A model generated the notes under the pieces. It ran no database searches and was not told where the DNA came from. It saw only the letters and a list, made by a program, of their open reading frames with translations. From Muscardinus avellanarius (lineage: Eukaryota > Chordata > Mammalia > Rodentia > Gliridae), in assembly GCA_963383645.1 (NCBI GenBank), contig OY726557.1:156303201-156367200 (forward strand): 64,000 nucleotides of DNA. Direction: 5' to 3'. Position 1 is the first letter of the stretch; every line of letters starts with the position of its first letter. A program made the translations under genes and the position numbers. Below are positions 1 through 10,829 of this stretch, one piece after another.

Positions 1-960
1 CAAAACGTGATCGAATTCTAGAGGATTACTGGGCTCTTTATGATTGTGAAAAACCCCTACCACCACTTAGCTACAGCATACTCTCCAGGGGAAAAGAAAA
101 TTTCCCTTTAATTAGAGTAGGAGAGCCTCATACCTTTCAAGGTAACAGCTCATGTTGCCTTATGTTCTCATAAGTGAGGCTAGATCTATGTCAAGATCGG
201 GGTTCTGGGGAAACCCACTACTGTCTTGTAAGGCCCAACAAGTGCCCATCCATTCTTTCCCCATCAAAGACAAGACACTGCTAAAAAAAAAGACCTCTGG
301 GAAATAAAACTTAAGGAGAATGCTCACCTTTTCATATGCAGGCTATGTACTCAAAAAAATCCATTCCCCTACTGTACACAGACTCTGTGTTGGAGGTTAT
401 AAGGACATCTGTTCTCTGGTTCCTGGGTTCCCCTCTGCTGTTATCTAGCTAGACAGTTCCCCTGTATGCATTGAAAAGCCCTCAGGGTAGAAACCAGAAA
501 GAAAGTGCCCGTGGGTGACCATTTCAAACTTCTTGACAGCCTTGAATTTTTATCCCCATCTAAGTTGTGGCATATTCTCAGGGAGGCAAATTAATGAGAG
601 GTAGGATCCTCTCACACTGGAGACTTTGGCTTTAATGGCCATGATTCATCCATAGATAATGAGAGTGTTTTGGGAACTGCAATGCTTTCTTAATTGAAAA
701 TATCAAAAATATCTAGGTTACAAATAAGGCTATAGGGAACCTTATCCATATATAGAGAGGCCAACAGGCAGAGATGGGCAGATGTGGGGCAGGAGCAAGA
801 GTAGCAAATCCTTAAGCCCATAGAGACCTTTCCTGGTAGGGGCAGTGAGGCCACTCCCACCAAGTCCAAACACACAAGCTCCCAGCTGGACACCCTTAGG
901 TGGGCCACTCAGTTTCACAGTATGCAAGAAAGAAGAGCAATCTTTTGTGCACCCTCCAAT

Positions 961-962
<2 letters not shown>
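1..962. other. Unassigned sequence left of the retroviral relic
   Basis: No gene or confidently named repeat is seen. It could be the 5' leader or matrix part of the neighbouring endogenous retrovirus, because recognisable capsid coding begins at about 1560 on the same strand, but I cannot align it to a matrix protein and no 5' LTR is visible. Confidence 0.3.

Positions 963-1007
<45 letters not shown>
963..1007. repeat. (CT)n microsatellite
   Basis: About 22 uninterrupted CT dinucleotides. It is not at the tail of a recognisable SINE. Confidence 0.95.
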
Positions 1008-1011
<4 letters not shown>

Positions 1012-1516
1012 ATGGGATCCCAGCAATATCCTCAGAAACTGGGATAGGTTAGATTTTCAGATCTTAAGGAAATGAGCTCTATTTTTTTTTTTTTTTCACT
1101 CAAGCTTGGCCACAGTACTCGCTGAGGAAAGGGCAGGCCTGGCCACCACAGGAAAGCTTAAATTTTAATACTATCTTGCAGATAGTATTGTTGTGTGGGT
1201 GGTGGGGGGACACGTACAATGAGAGGCCATATATTCAGTGTTTTACTCTCTCCAGAGCCACCCAGACTTATTCAAAGATTGCAAGCCTGAGGTATTTTGA
1301 GCAGCAGCCATGGAGGCAAAACCTAAAGAACAGGTAGGCCCAGCAAAGTATGACAACCGCCATACAGGAGCTAGAGCACCAGTAGAGCTCCCCTTAGCTT
1401 TCTGGGGGGATAAATGGGGTCCCTCCATACCATGATACAGCCCCCTCCAACCAGGGGGCCTGAGAGACACTCAAAACTAAAAAACAACAGCCAGGACTAG
1501 TTACAAGAGGGCTAAA
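1008..1516. other. Unassigned, possibly pre-capsid gag
   Basis: Contains a T16 run near 1081-1096 and a proline-rich stretch of broken reading frames immediately before the recognisable capsid. In gammaretroviruses the spacer between matrix and capsid is proline-rich, so a decayed p12-like region is possible. This is inference from position only. Confidence 0.25.
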
Positions 1517-1921
1517 ATGAATGTTTCCCCTGATAGCCATGTGTGTGGGGTGGAAGAGGTTGGAGTTCAATCTATCCATAAGCCATTTTTACTGGCTGAG
1601 CTTAAAGAAATTAAAAGGGACCTTGATAGTTATACCACTCACCCTGAGCAATATATGCAGACATTCAGGTTGCTCAGTTCTTCATATAGTCTAACCCGGA
1701 GGAAAATCAAATTGCTCTTAGATCAGACCCTGACTTCACTGATGTCACCAGAGAGAGAGATTGAGTATATAAGATGGCTAGGAAAGTAGGTGATGATTAT
1801 TGTCATTCCCAACAGCCCTCTGTGAGAATAGAATAAATGATCCTAATGTGTCTGGTGTCTGTCCCACCAGACAATCCCCTATGGGACCATAACAATACAA
1901 GGTATGTTTGGAAAAGTTCCC
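1517..1921 (+). pseudogene. Endogenous class I retrovirus gag relic, N-terminal capsid part
   Basis: The frame at 1517-1789 resembles the N-terminal capsid domain of gammaretrovirus-like Gag. From about residue 24 it has a 'PFLLAELKEIKRDL' block, and further on 'SLTRRKIKLLLDQTLT', the counterpart of the conserved capsid helix ending in LLLDQTL. Homology breaks at about 1785 and continues in another frame (GDDYCHSQQP, then a stop at about 1834), so there is at least one frameshift. Past the second frame is a DNPLWDHN block, like the linker that follows this domain in class I elements. Capsid normally builds the viral core; this copy cannot. A SINE interrupts it at 1922. I am sure of the retroviral origin and less sure of the exact family. 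Confidence 0.8.
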
Positions 1922-2125
1922 CTTTTTTTTTGGGGGGGGGAGGTAATATAATATAGTCCCTCCAGGCTATACTCCCAGACCTATTTTAGATTTTATTTGG
2001 AAACAGAGTCTCACTAAGTTGCTGAGAGCCTCACTAAGTAGCTGAGGCTGGCTTTGAACCTGTGTGATCCTCCTGTCTCAGCCTCCCAAGCACTGGGATT
2101 ACAAGCGTGCACCACCACACCAGGC
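1922..2125 (-). mobile_element. B1-dID SINE, class 3a, inside gag
   Basis: Minus-strand SINE with the TATTTGGAAACA linker and B1 half ending at CACCACACCAGGC. It is flanked by AAAGTTCCC at about 1912-1921 and 2126-2134, which I take as the target duplication. It separates two blocks of retroviral gag and therefore inserted after the provirus. An open frame starting at 2107 begins inside this SINE, so its first residues are not retroviral. Confidence 0.9.
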
Positions 2126-2570
2126 AAAGTTCCCATTTTTTATACTGCATAATTGAGGGAGTAAAAAGAGCTAAGACCAAACACCTCAACTATGGTTTAT
2201 TGGCTGCCACTGATCAAAATACAGAGGAGTCCCCAATGGCCTTCTTCAAGAGACTAAAGGAAGCCATGATAAAATTCACCAACCTGACTCCAGACTTGGT
2301 AGAAAGGGACGCCATCATCAGAGACAAGTTTTTAACCCAGTCTGCACTAGATATAAGTAGGAAACTCCAAAAACTGATGTCAGATCTGGAAAAATACATG
2401 CTGAACCAATTAGTGCAGACTGCTAACTCTGTCTACTATAATAGAGACTTGAAAAGGGAGAAACGAGAGGAAAAACGCCATGAGAAAATTCTAGTGGCCA
2501 TGTGTCTAAATGCCGATTCCACAAAAACCATGGTACAAGTGCATGCTGACCCCATGGAGCCCAGGCTCAG
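2126..2570 (+). pseudogene. gag relic, C-terminal capsid domain
   Basis: Translation in the frame of 2107 gives a good C-terminal capsid domain of class I retroviruses: 'ESPMAFFKRLKEAM' (major homology-like block), then 'LTQSALDISRKLQKL', then a lysine/arginine/glutamate-rich helix (RDLKREKREEKRHEK). In the family this domain drives Gag-Gag assembly and the charged helix precedes nucleocapsid. About 150 codons stay open, which is long for a relic, but the frame drops out of register before the zinc knuckles. It lies downstream of the capsid N-terminal block on the other side of the SINE. Confidence 0.85.
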
Positions 2571-2700
2571 GTCTGCTTCAGGTGTGGAGATCCAAGGCAT
2601 CTCAAAAGTCAGTGCCCTTGATCGGGAGGCTACAAACGACCTCCGAGGCCTTGCCCAAAGTGCAGAGGGGATTACTAGAAATCTGAGTGCCCCCAGATCC
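2571..2700 (+). pseudogene. Nucleocapsid relic with two zinc-knuckle traces
   Basis: In the frame beginning at 2571 (different from the capsid frame) the first knuckle reads CFRCGDPRHLKSQC, a complete C-x2-C-x4-H-x4-C. The second, starting at 2652, keeps the three cysteines (CPKC ... EC), but its histidine position is tyrosine and the next codon is a stop (2676-2678). Zinc knuckles bind genomic RNA during packaging. Two knuckles fit several class I endogenous families rather than murine leukaemia virus, which has one. A frameshift between capsid and nucleocapsid and the stop make this non-functional. Confidence 0.8.
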
Positions 2701-2769
2701 AGAGGGATTTGGGGTCCTCAACTCCACGCCTCCAGTGATAGGCCCCAGGGCTGCCTCTCCAGGCTCCCA

Positions 2770-2990
2770 CCACCTGGGTTAAGACTGAGGAAATTTGGGT
2801 AACTCTAATGGTGGGCTCATAAGCTGTCTGATTCTTAGTGGATATGAGTATCATGTTTTCTGCTCTACAATATTCTCCCAGTCCAAGATCCTCTTATAAA
2901 GTAATAGTTCGGGGCATTTCCAGCCATCCCTTAAAACACATTTTTTTACTCAAAAACTAACCTGCTCCTGGGGTGACTTCTACTTCTCCT
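2770..2990 (+). pseudogene. Retroviral protease relic
   Basis: In the same frame as the zinc knuckles, from 2799, translation gives a VTLMVGS start, two stops, then FLVDMSIMFSAL. This corresponds to the first strands of an aspartic protease and its active-site loop. The catalytic Asp is still present, but the Thr-Gly that should follow is replaced by Met-Ser. Downstream YKVIVRGIS resembles the following strands. Position after nucleocapsid fits gag-pro order. Recognition stops near 2990. Confidence 0.6.
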
Positions 2991-3590
2991 ATTCTTAATT
3001 ATGCCAGAGACTCCAAAGGGAGTTTTAATGAATATCAAATACAATATGCATTGCCTTAAAGTTTTTCCCCCCTTGGCAAAAAAAAAAAAATTTCTTAATT
3101 GGTGATGCTTACCTGATGTCTTAGTTTTCTGTGGTAATCCATAATTCAGTTATTAAGTTGGGTAAATGTAAAATGTGAGTAATGCTTTAAAATGCTCTTA
3201 ACCTCATAAGGTCTGAAGTAACACTTGAGTCTATTAAATGGGTTTCTTAACTGTTGGTGTTTAAACAGTATTATAAAATGGCATTGTTTTGGGGTCAGCT
3301 GGTATGTAGAAACAAGAAACAGATGTGGAAAGTGTGTGGGTATAAAAAGTTCTGGTGGAGAAAGCATAGGAAACACGAAAAACTGGTAAAAATTTAAAAA
3401 AAGCATTTTGTATAAAGTAAGGTTTATACTAAGACTGTCCCAAATGGAACAAAAAAGACTAGGTTAAAAATCCAGGGGTTGAGGCAAGTCATAAAGTGTT
3501 TGTGAAATATTTGTAAAGAAAAAAATTTGCATATGTGATAAATATAGTTTTTATATAAAACTTAGTTAAAAGTCTTGCAGTATGTTTCTA
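2991..3590. other. Unassigned segment where pol and env should lie
   Basis: About 600 AT-rich bases separate the protease trace from the envelope end. I see no reverse transcriptase, RNase H, integrase or surface-subunit motif in any frame. It may be a deletion scar with unrecognised viral non-coding sequence. Confidence 0.5.
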
Positions 3591-3595
3591 TTAAG

Positions 3596-3784
3596 CCTAC
3601 CTCTGGAGGCCATTCTAATTTCATACTTATATTTGGCCCATAGTTACTAAATTGTGTGGTTAAGTTTGTCTTCAACAGAATTAAACCCATCAAGCTCCAG
3701 ATGATGCTCCAGATAATATCCCAGATGAACATCTGCCAGAGCTCCCTGGACAGCCATGGACACCTCAAACATTGGCTGATCTAA
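3596..3784 (+). pseudogene. Retroviral envelope relic, end of the transmembrane subunit
   Basis: In the frame of 3620 the translation runs FILIFGP, a stop, then LLNCVVKFVFNRIKPIKL and about 30 more residues to a stop at 3782. The LLIFGPC-LN-L-xFVxxRI pattern is the conserved end of the membrane span and start of the cytoplasmic tail in gammaretrovirus-like Env. One in-frame stop sits where the usual cysteine would be. Only this tail piece survives; the fusion peptide, immunosuppressive-type region and whole surface subunit are absent. It lies about 130 bases before the polypurine tract, the normal spacing. Confidence 0.7.
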
Positions 3785-3911
3785 CCTTCCCAAGTGGCTT
3801 TCTCACACCCTCAAAGCGGGGTCCCACTTCGACCTCTCTCAGCATGGAAATAGCTCAAATGACTTTCTTTGTCCCTATTCCCTTTGGCGTGACAGGTGTC
3901 AGGAAGTTAAT

Positions 3912-3928
3912 AAAAAGATGGGGAGGAG
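3912..3928 (+). promoter_or_regulatory. Retroviral polypurine tract
   Basis: AAAAAGATGGGGAGGAG directly before TGTTGATG. In retroviruses this run resists RNase H and primes plus-strand synthesis, and the LTR starts at the next base (TG). One T interrupts the purines. Its position after the env relic and before LTR-like sequence supports the call. Confidence 0.65.
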
Positions 3929-4911
3929 TGTTGATGGGGATTGAGCCTGTATGATTGTTAATAAAAGCTGTATTAATAGCTAATAAGAATAAGCTTTCAG
4001 CCTTGCTTGGTGGCACATGCTTGTAATCCCAGCATTCGGGAGGTGGAGACTGGAGGATGGCCGTTTGAGGATAGCCTCGGCTACTTAGTGACGCCATGTG
4101 CAACTCAGTGAGACCCTGTTTCAAAAAATATAAAAGACTAAATTAGGACTAGGGGTGTAGCTTAGAGGTAGAATGCCCCTGGGTTCCATCCTCAGTACCA
4201 CAAATAAATAATGAATAAATAAATAAATAAGCTTTCATACTTAGGCAAAACAATAAAATCCTTTTATCTGCCTCTAAGCTGTCAGCCAAGAGCTGTAGCC
4301 AATACTGACCTCAGTCAGTTAAAAGTTAGCTGTTAGCCCAGCTAAACATAGAATGTTAGATTAAAGTTGTTAAGAGAACCCTATATTGATTACCAAGTAT
4401 ACAAAAGAGTTGTAGTCCAGGGCCTCCATACTCTAAAGATGAGTTTACATAATAAATAACTTCTAGCATATAGATTTTTAAAAAGGCTAAAATTCCCCAA
4501 GGATGCAGAAAGATGATACAGGCCTTTGTCAAAGAGGGCATATACCATGTGACCCCTGGCTTTAAGTAACACATCTCAGTCATAACAAAAGCTTGCACCT
4601 GCATCAGGTCAGGGGTGGATAAAAAGACTAATGGTCAAGCAGGGTGGGAGATAGTAAATCTTTATAATGATAACAAAGGCTTTCACTGGAGATAGTGGGC
4701 AGACCTATACCTGCATCATGTCAGAGGCAGGTAAAAAATGATTGGTTAAGCAGGATAAAAGATAATGAATCCTTATAAAAACTGTTCTATGTTCAAAAAC
4801 TTCAGTTTCATATTTTCAAGGCACTCCACTGCATTCCTCTGATGCAGTGCTCTGTTGTTCTGTCCCTTTTTTCTACCTTTGTAATAATAAAATTTGCTTA
4901 AGCTTGCAAAA
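3929..4911 (+). mobile_element. 3' LTR of the class I provirus
   Basis: Starts TGTTGATG right after the polypurine tract. It contains a U3-like region with an imperfect direct repeat (4596-4670 and 4708-4784), a TATA-like CCTTATAAAAACTG at about 4771, and a polyadenylation region with AATAAAA near 4887, preceded by CTCTGTTGTTCTGTCCC, a common LTR R-region flavour. A SINE occupies 4000-4225. The 3' edge is uncertain, placed near the A-rich stretch at 4905-4915; no matching target duplication was found because the 5' LTR is not identified. Confidence 0.65.
4000..4225 (+). mobile_element. B1-dID SINE, class 1, in the LTR
   Basis: Both halves are recognisable (TGGTGGCACATGC; GGGGTGTAGCTTAGAGGT) with an AATA-rich tail. 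Perfect 12-bp target duplication AATAAGCTTTCA at 3988-3999 and 4226-4237. Confidence 0.95.
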
Positions 4912-5306
4912 AAATAAAATACTAAAATGTAAGATTTTCCTGGCATGTTATTTTTACTAAAAAATTATAGCATCACTTAATGGAAAACAGGCTTTAGGAT
5001 CAAGCCATATTGGATTCAAATTTAATGAATTAATCACATAAAAGGTGATAGAATTCTACATGTGTGGAGTTTCATAAATTTTTATATCTTTACTGGTGAA
5101 TTAAAGTCTCACATCATATCATAGTTCTTAGTGACAGTGACATACATGCACACATAACTTGGTAGGCTTTCCCCCAGCTCCCTCTCCAGTCCTCTTTTCC
5201 CCATACAGGATATTGAAACTGGCCTTGGTATTGTCACATATGTACACAATGTCAATGGAAGTGTTTCCTTCATTAATTCTAATGGTTGATTTTAAAATTG
5301 GAGTAA
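4912..5306. other. Unassigned AT-rich sequence
   Basis: No gene, motif or named repeat recognised. Confidence 0.4.
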
Positions 5307-5505
5307 GCCAGGCATGGTGGCACATGCCTGTAGATCTAGTATTTGGGAAGCTAAGACAGAAAGATTGCAGGTTCACAGCGAGCCTTGACTATTTAGGAAG
5401 GCCCTCCGTGACTTAGTGAGATCCTGTTTTAAAAACAAAAATAAAAAATGAAATAGGGCTGAGGGTAGATCTTAGAGGTTGAATGCCCCTGGGTTCAATT
5501 CCCAG

Positions 5506-5540
<35 letters not shown>
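5307..5540 (+). mobile_element. B1-dID SINE with (AC)n tail
   Basis: Class 1 copy (CCAGGCATGGTGGCACATGC ... GGGCTGAGGGTAGATCTTAG) whose 3' tail has become an (AC)n microsatellite at 5507-5540. Confidence 0.9.
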
Positions 5541-5543
<3 letters not shown>

Positions 5544-6286
5544 GGGCAGGCATTCAGAAAATGATATAAAGTATATAATGCTTTATTCACTCAGATAATC
5601 CTTGCTATATAAACTGCTTTGTAACTTGTTAGTTTTAATTCTTTCAATACACAGTGCTATAAACCCTTTTCAAGAGAATCTTAAATATTGTCTTTTTGTT
5701 TTAATATAATAAAGTATCAGCTCCTTTAAGATCTGTATCCACTATAGCATCCCAACTTCCTAAAACCAAGGCTTTTTATTGACTATCTAAGGAAAAGTTC
5801 TCTCATCTTAGAGTTTTATTTTTGGTTTTTTGCAGTCACTTTCTCCTAACAAAGGGTTTCCTTCTTGAGTCCTGATATGCTTGACACTCATTCAAGGTTT
5901 TATGCCTTGACCTAATGTAATTTAATTTACTATGATTCCACTATCAGCATTATTAGACAGGAACATTTCATTTTTAACATCTATTTAGCCATTTTTAAAC
6001 TTTTAAATGCTTTAATAATTTTTCTTTAAGTAATGATTTCCCAGAATAGCCCTTTGTAATAGTTAAGCTTTATTTAAAAGAATGTGGAGAAACTGGAAAT
6101 AGTCCAGAGAACAGACAAAATGATTAAAGGGATAGAAAATAAATTATCTCAGAAAAAGTTGAAGTTGGAGTTAAAAAGGGAAAGCAAAGGTATTATGTAA
6201 CTGATCTAATTCTTCAAATTTTTCAAACCCTCTTACCAATCAAACTTAGTGGCCTTAGAGAACGACAATGGGAAAGGGACACATGT

Positions 6287-6291
<5 letters not shown>
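5541..6291. other. Unassigned AT-rich sequence
   Basis: About 750 bases without a reading frame, RNA gene or repeat that I recognise. Confidence 0.4.

Positions 6292-6343
<52 letters not shown>
6292..6343. repeat. (CT)n microsatellite
   Basis: About 26 CT units, uninterrupted. Confidence 0.95.
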
Positions 6344-6346
<3 letters not shown>

Positions 6347-6424
6347 ACAAAGGACAGAAGATGTCTTCAAGATGCCTCTAATTCTAACTCCTGGTTATTC
6401 TAGACTTCTTAAAATTTCTGATAA

Positions 6425-6653
6425 CGCCGGGCGTGGTGGCGCACGCTTATAATCCCTGTGCTTGGGAGGCTGAGACAGGAGGATCGCACAGGTTCGAAGG
6501 CAGCCTCAGCTACTTAGTGAGGCTCTCAGCAACTTAGTGAGACCCTGTTTCCAAATAAAATAAAAAATAGGTCTGGGAGTATAGCCCGGAGGTAGAAAGC
6601 CTCTGGGTTCCACTCCAAATACCACCAAAATAAATAAATAAATAAATTAAATT
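6425..6653 (+). mobile_element. B1-dID SINE, class 3a
   Basis: Full-length left half with GTTCGAAGGCAGCC, linker TGTTTCCAAATAAA and right half GGTCTGGGAGTATAGCCCGG. Perfect 13-bp target duplication AAATTTCTGATAA at 6412-6424 and 6654-6666, so it is a young copy. Confidence 0.97.
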
Positions 6654-6666
6654 AAATTTCTGATAA

Positions 6667-7750
6667 AAAACGATACATGAGAAATGGCAAATACGTCACA
6701 TTATTTGAACTAACACTGATTAAGTGATAGAAGGTGATGTTTTGAGGACTAGGGATCTTTAGTTCTAGAACAAGAAGGATCTCCTTAAAATTATTTAAAA
6801 AGAGATTAATTTTGCATGCAACTATGATACACTGAAATACTATAATCCATGAAACACTTCTGACAATTAATACCTATATTTTCTAAGAAAAAATTATCCC
6901 ATATTCTCATTCAAATAGCTGTCCTTATACTAGGAGCAAGAGAAATTAAAATATATACATTTATATATATGAGGCACTCTTTAATTCCCCAGAATCAAAT
7001 ACCTATTCTAGCTGTTTCATGTTCACCCTGCCCTTTGCCACCTGTTTCTGTGACCTAGGAACCTACATAAAATGGTCTTCCTGCTTTCTGGTTGTCGACA
7101 GGTTTCAACCTGTGGGAGGAACGTGCAGAGAGCAGGAAGAAAATGAAAGTAGGATACTTCCTCCTTGACACACTTCCTGCCACACAACCAGGGGTTGCTG
7201 AGGCCCCACCAACGCTCACTGTCTTTCTCAGGAGAAGCTGCCCATAAAGCTCTGTTCCTGATAACTACTCAATCACCTTGGTAACTGTTACTAGGCCTAT
7301 GGCACGGCTCTCTCCCTTGTTCTTTGAAAAACTTTGCAAGTAGTCTCTTTGTGAAACTACTTAAATTACCCAGTTTAAATGTAAGACATGTTCTTTTAGG
7401 ATACTTTCACAATATTATAGAATACTATGTTCTGTCTGACATAGTATTCACCTCATAATTATAAAATTGTGCCATATACTATTAATGAGTATGAATGTTT
7501 ATGCAACTTTTCCTTAAGCTTCATCATTGAGAATTATGTTACACTTATGTGTCTATGTCATGCTGAAATGATTAATAACTTAAAAATTAACTTTACAGTG
7601 TTGTTTGGTCTTTGGCTAACACAAATATCAGTCTTCATTTTATTTTGTATATCTCCAGATTATTTTGATTATTAAGATGAAAACAATATTTGTTAGTATA
7701 ACTCTATTATTTGTTTTTCTGCAGTAGCTACTCAAAAATAGTTCTAAAAT
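6667..7750. other. Unassigned sequence with a GC-richer patch
   Basis: Mostly AT-rich. The part at about 7020-7330 is richer in GC and could be an old decayed transposon, but I cannot name it. No exon is evident. Confidence 0.35.
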
Positions 7751-7950
7751 CTGGGAGTGGTGGTACATGCCCTTAATTTCAGTACTTAGGAGGCTAAGAC
7801 AGGATGATTGAGGCCATCTTTGACTATTTAGCAAGAACCTTGCAACTTAGGGAAACTGTTTCAAAATAAAATAAATAAAAAAGGACTGGAGGTCTAGCTA
7901 AGAGGCAAAATACCAGTAAGTTCAACCTCCAGAACCAACCAAAAAAAAAA
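7751..7950 (+). mobile_element. B1-dID SINE, old copy
   Basis: Diverged class 1 element (GGGAGTGGTGGTACATGCCC ... CTGGAGGTCTAGCTAAGAGG) ending in an A-run. No clear target duplication. Confidence 0.85.
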
Positions 7951-8472
7951 TGTTTTGATGTTCAGGAACTGAACATGTACTGCATGATATTTTGAAACTT
8001 TCTACGAGGATTACGATTACAAATTTGGCCATATATGAACAAAAATTTGCCAAACTCATGATATTACCATGTAATATATTATAAATAGGATGCTGTGGTA
8101 AGGCAAGAATCTAAAACAGAATAAAGCAAGAGTCGCTTTCTTTTGGCCCTCCTCCAAAGAGTTCACAACTTAGTAAGTGAGATACAGATATAAATGATCA
8201 AATATATGTATAAATCATAAGAGACCAAGTGAACTAGTGCTTCAATATTCATTTACTGAACACTTAACATATGGAGGTAAATTAAAATGGTAAAAATGAC
8301 TCCTAATATGGACATCCTCAAACTCTAGTAGAGATCAGCTGCACAGACCATTGCAATTCAGTGTGATGTGTTCAGACAAAATTAATTCTCATCAAAGAAT
8401 ATTTGGGTAAGTCCCACAGAGAAGATGACACTTAAGAAAAGGAACTTGCCTCATGAAATGTAGGGATATGGA
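7951..8472. other. Unassigned, possible LINE-2 trace
   Basis: At about 8150-8350 phrases such as 'GAGTTCACAACTTAGTAAGTGAGA' shortened to its core (TTCACAACTTAGTAAGTGAG) resemble the end of LINE-2 elements. Weak; the rest is anonymous. Confidence 0.3.
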
Positions 8473-8690
8473 GTTTGGTGTGGTGGTAGACACATGTTAT
8501 CTCAGTAGGTGTGAGACTGAGACAAAAGGATCGCAGATTCAAGACCCAACATCAGCCAGCAGTGAGACTCTCACCTACCTAGCGAGCCCCTGTTTCAAAA
8601 TAAAAATTTAAAAATAGGGCTGGGGATGTAGCTCATATTGAGCCATCCCTTCAAAGCTAGCAAAACCTGGGTTCTAACATGTGCTACAAA
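8473..8690 (+). mobile_element. B1-dID SINE, old copy
   Basis: Left half diverged; right half has GGGCTGGGGATGTAGCTCAT. A longer right half (AAAGCTAGCAAAACCTGGGT) suggests a less deleted ID part than in other copies. Confidence 0.8.
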
Positions 8691-8766
8691 TTAGAAGGAA
8701 ATGCCTGATCAGAGGGAGCTGGAACCACATAGACATCGTGTTCACTGCCAGAGATGCCTGAAACAG

Positions 8767-8878
8767 AGAGAGAGGGAGGAGGAGGAAGAGGAAGAGGGAG
8801 GAAGGAAGGAAGGGAGGGAGGGAGGAAGGAAGGAAGGAAGGAAGGAAGGAAGGAAGGAAGGAAGGAAGGAAGGAAGGA
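8767..8878. repeat. Purine microsatellite, (GGAA)n
   Basis: Starts as AG and GGA repeats and becomes about 15 uninterrupted GGAA units. GGAA arrays can be bound by ETS factors in some mammals; no evidence of use here. Confidence 0.95.
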
Positions 8879-9555
8879 CCTGCACTTTTATCATGTGTTT
8901 CTCCCTAAGGTATGGGTATTATTCACACTATAATTGCCTGTATATTCCTCTTGCAGCACCAGTGCTTTCCAATGGAAAGCATGACTGAAATGCAGTACAA
9001 ATAAGCCCCAGAAATTCATTTTGCATTGTTCAGATCAAACCAGGGAACTGACACAAAATTAATCTGAGATCAGACAAGAAAATGACCTGCATCCTCTAAA
9101 GTATTACTTTTGCCATAAGTAAGATATCTGGACCTCTACCCTCTTTCTCATTATTTGTATCCCTTCTTCCCAGGAAGATCAAGGGTTATAGGGTTATGTT
9201 ATTTTCTACTCCTAGGTGAGGAATCCCTAAGTACCTGAGGTAAACAATGCACCTAAACAGAGATTACCACTGACTCTATGGGTATAATCATTTGCAGGAA
9301 AGCAGATGAAATAAAATTTATTTGACAGTTTTATGCTTAAGAATCTGCAAAAGGGATGCCTAGTAGCATTGTCAAGATTTTCAATGAATATTTGTTACAA
9401 AGAGCAAAGGCAGTCGCTATCTAATAGATCTAGGACATTAAAAATTATCGCCTCTATTTTAATGAACTATTTCATGAGCTACCTTTCAGTACAGTTGACC
9501 GCTTCCTTATATGAAACTGAACTTCAAACCTTGTTGGTATCATAATACCTCACAT
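8879..9555. other. Unassigned sequence
   Basis: No recognisable repeat. A 70-codon open frame at 9333-9545 has no motif or family resemblance that I can see and is compatible with chance. Confidence 0.35.
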
Positions 9556-9790
9556 TCAGAAAGCATTTTAGATTACCTCATATTAAGATGAGCACTTTTT
9601 GTAAGTCATTTAATGATCACAATCACCTCAGGAAGTAGGTACTAATAAACTACACAGTTTGCAGATAAATGAAGGAAGGGAGCCTAAGTGAATTATTCAA
9701 AATTGCATGACTTGACACACTAATACTCTCACCTGAGATTTAGAGACATTCAAGCTTTTCTTTTAACCATTATAGTGGCTTTTGAAATGC
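9556..9790 (+). mobile_element. MIR element
   Basis: Old tRNA-derived SINE core: CATTTAATGATCACAATCAC, then AGGAAGTAGGTACTA, then a TTTGCAGATAAATGAAG block and a TTTAACCATTATAGTGGC end, in the order of the MIR consensus. Confidence 0.7.
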
Positions 9791-10829
9791 TGCACAACTT
9801 TTATTTGTTTACATATCACTCCTCTCTAATAGAACACAGCTGTGTAAAGGACGGATCCTGCCTTATTTATATTCATATCTCCCTTACCTACCAATGTGTT
9901 CGCCACAAACTGTTGAATAAATTAAAAATAAATATGCTTTAATTTTTTAACAAAAGTTTAAAAGGTACAAAAACAAAACAAAAATTGCATTCTTGCCAAA
10001 TTGTTGCAATTGCCCTCTTAATCTCACAACAGATTTATTATAAAGTTTAATTTTCTCTCTAATAACTCTCCAGCTATCTAATTTTGAAACAATTATTACC
10101 AAAATGCATTTAAGTGCCTATCTGTGCATTTTCAACTCAAGCTCTACAGATCTATAAAACTCAAATTGTTTTTTAAAAAGAGATTCTAACACATTTTTTA
10201 AATAATTCAAAAGCAAGATCAGAATTGCAAACTGAGTTCAAGCATATGAAGTCTCTAAGAAATATCAAAGAGTTTTCCCCAAACAAGATAATTAATACTT
10301 AGAAAATCAGGAAGTGAAGGAGGAAGAAAATTATTAAGTAAAGCAACATGAGTGAATATATAAATAGGCATCATGTTTTCAAAGCACCTTTTGGAGAATG
10401 TATAGTTAATTCAACCATGCTGAAACTGTTGAAATTATTGTTGGAACTCAGTATTCCAGAATAACACACATACACAAAATTTTTCCCACTAATATCCACC
10501 CCACTATTCATTTCACTCACTCCCTAAGGATAATGACAACATGAAGTTGGCTCACCATTGTGTGCGCAGCAGTCAATAGAGCAACTGTGGGTCAAAGTCA
10601 GTGTGTAAAGAATGAAAAGTCAAAGAAGGAAAGCATCTAGACCTGGAAGGAATAGCATTCTAAGTCAAAAGAGACTATAATGGGGCAGGAACATCCCCAG
10701 CCACCCACTAACTCTTACCTGCAATTTCATGTCAACCTTCCCTAAGTCATTATCATCCCTTTCTTATTTGTTAGAATTGTTCACTTTATTTGTATTATAT
10801 ATATTTAAAGAATATAATTTTGTCCTTTA
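9791..10829. other. Unassigned sequence
   Basis: About 1 kb of AT-rich DNA with no gene or named repeat recognised. Confidence 0.4.

Noticed and set aside
2107..2802. A 231-codon open frame as a host gene
   Set aside because: Its first residues come from a SINE, the middle is retroviral capsid, and the end reads through nucleocapsid in the wrong frame.
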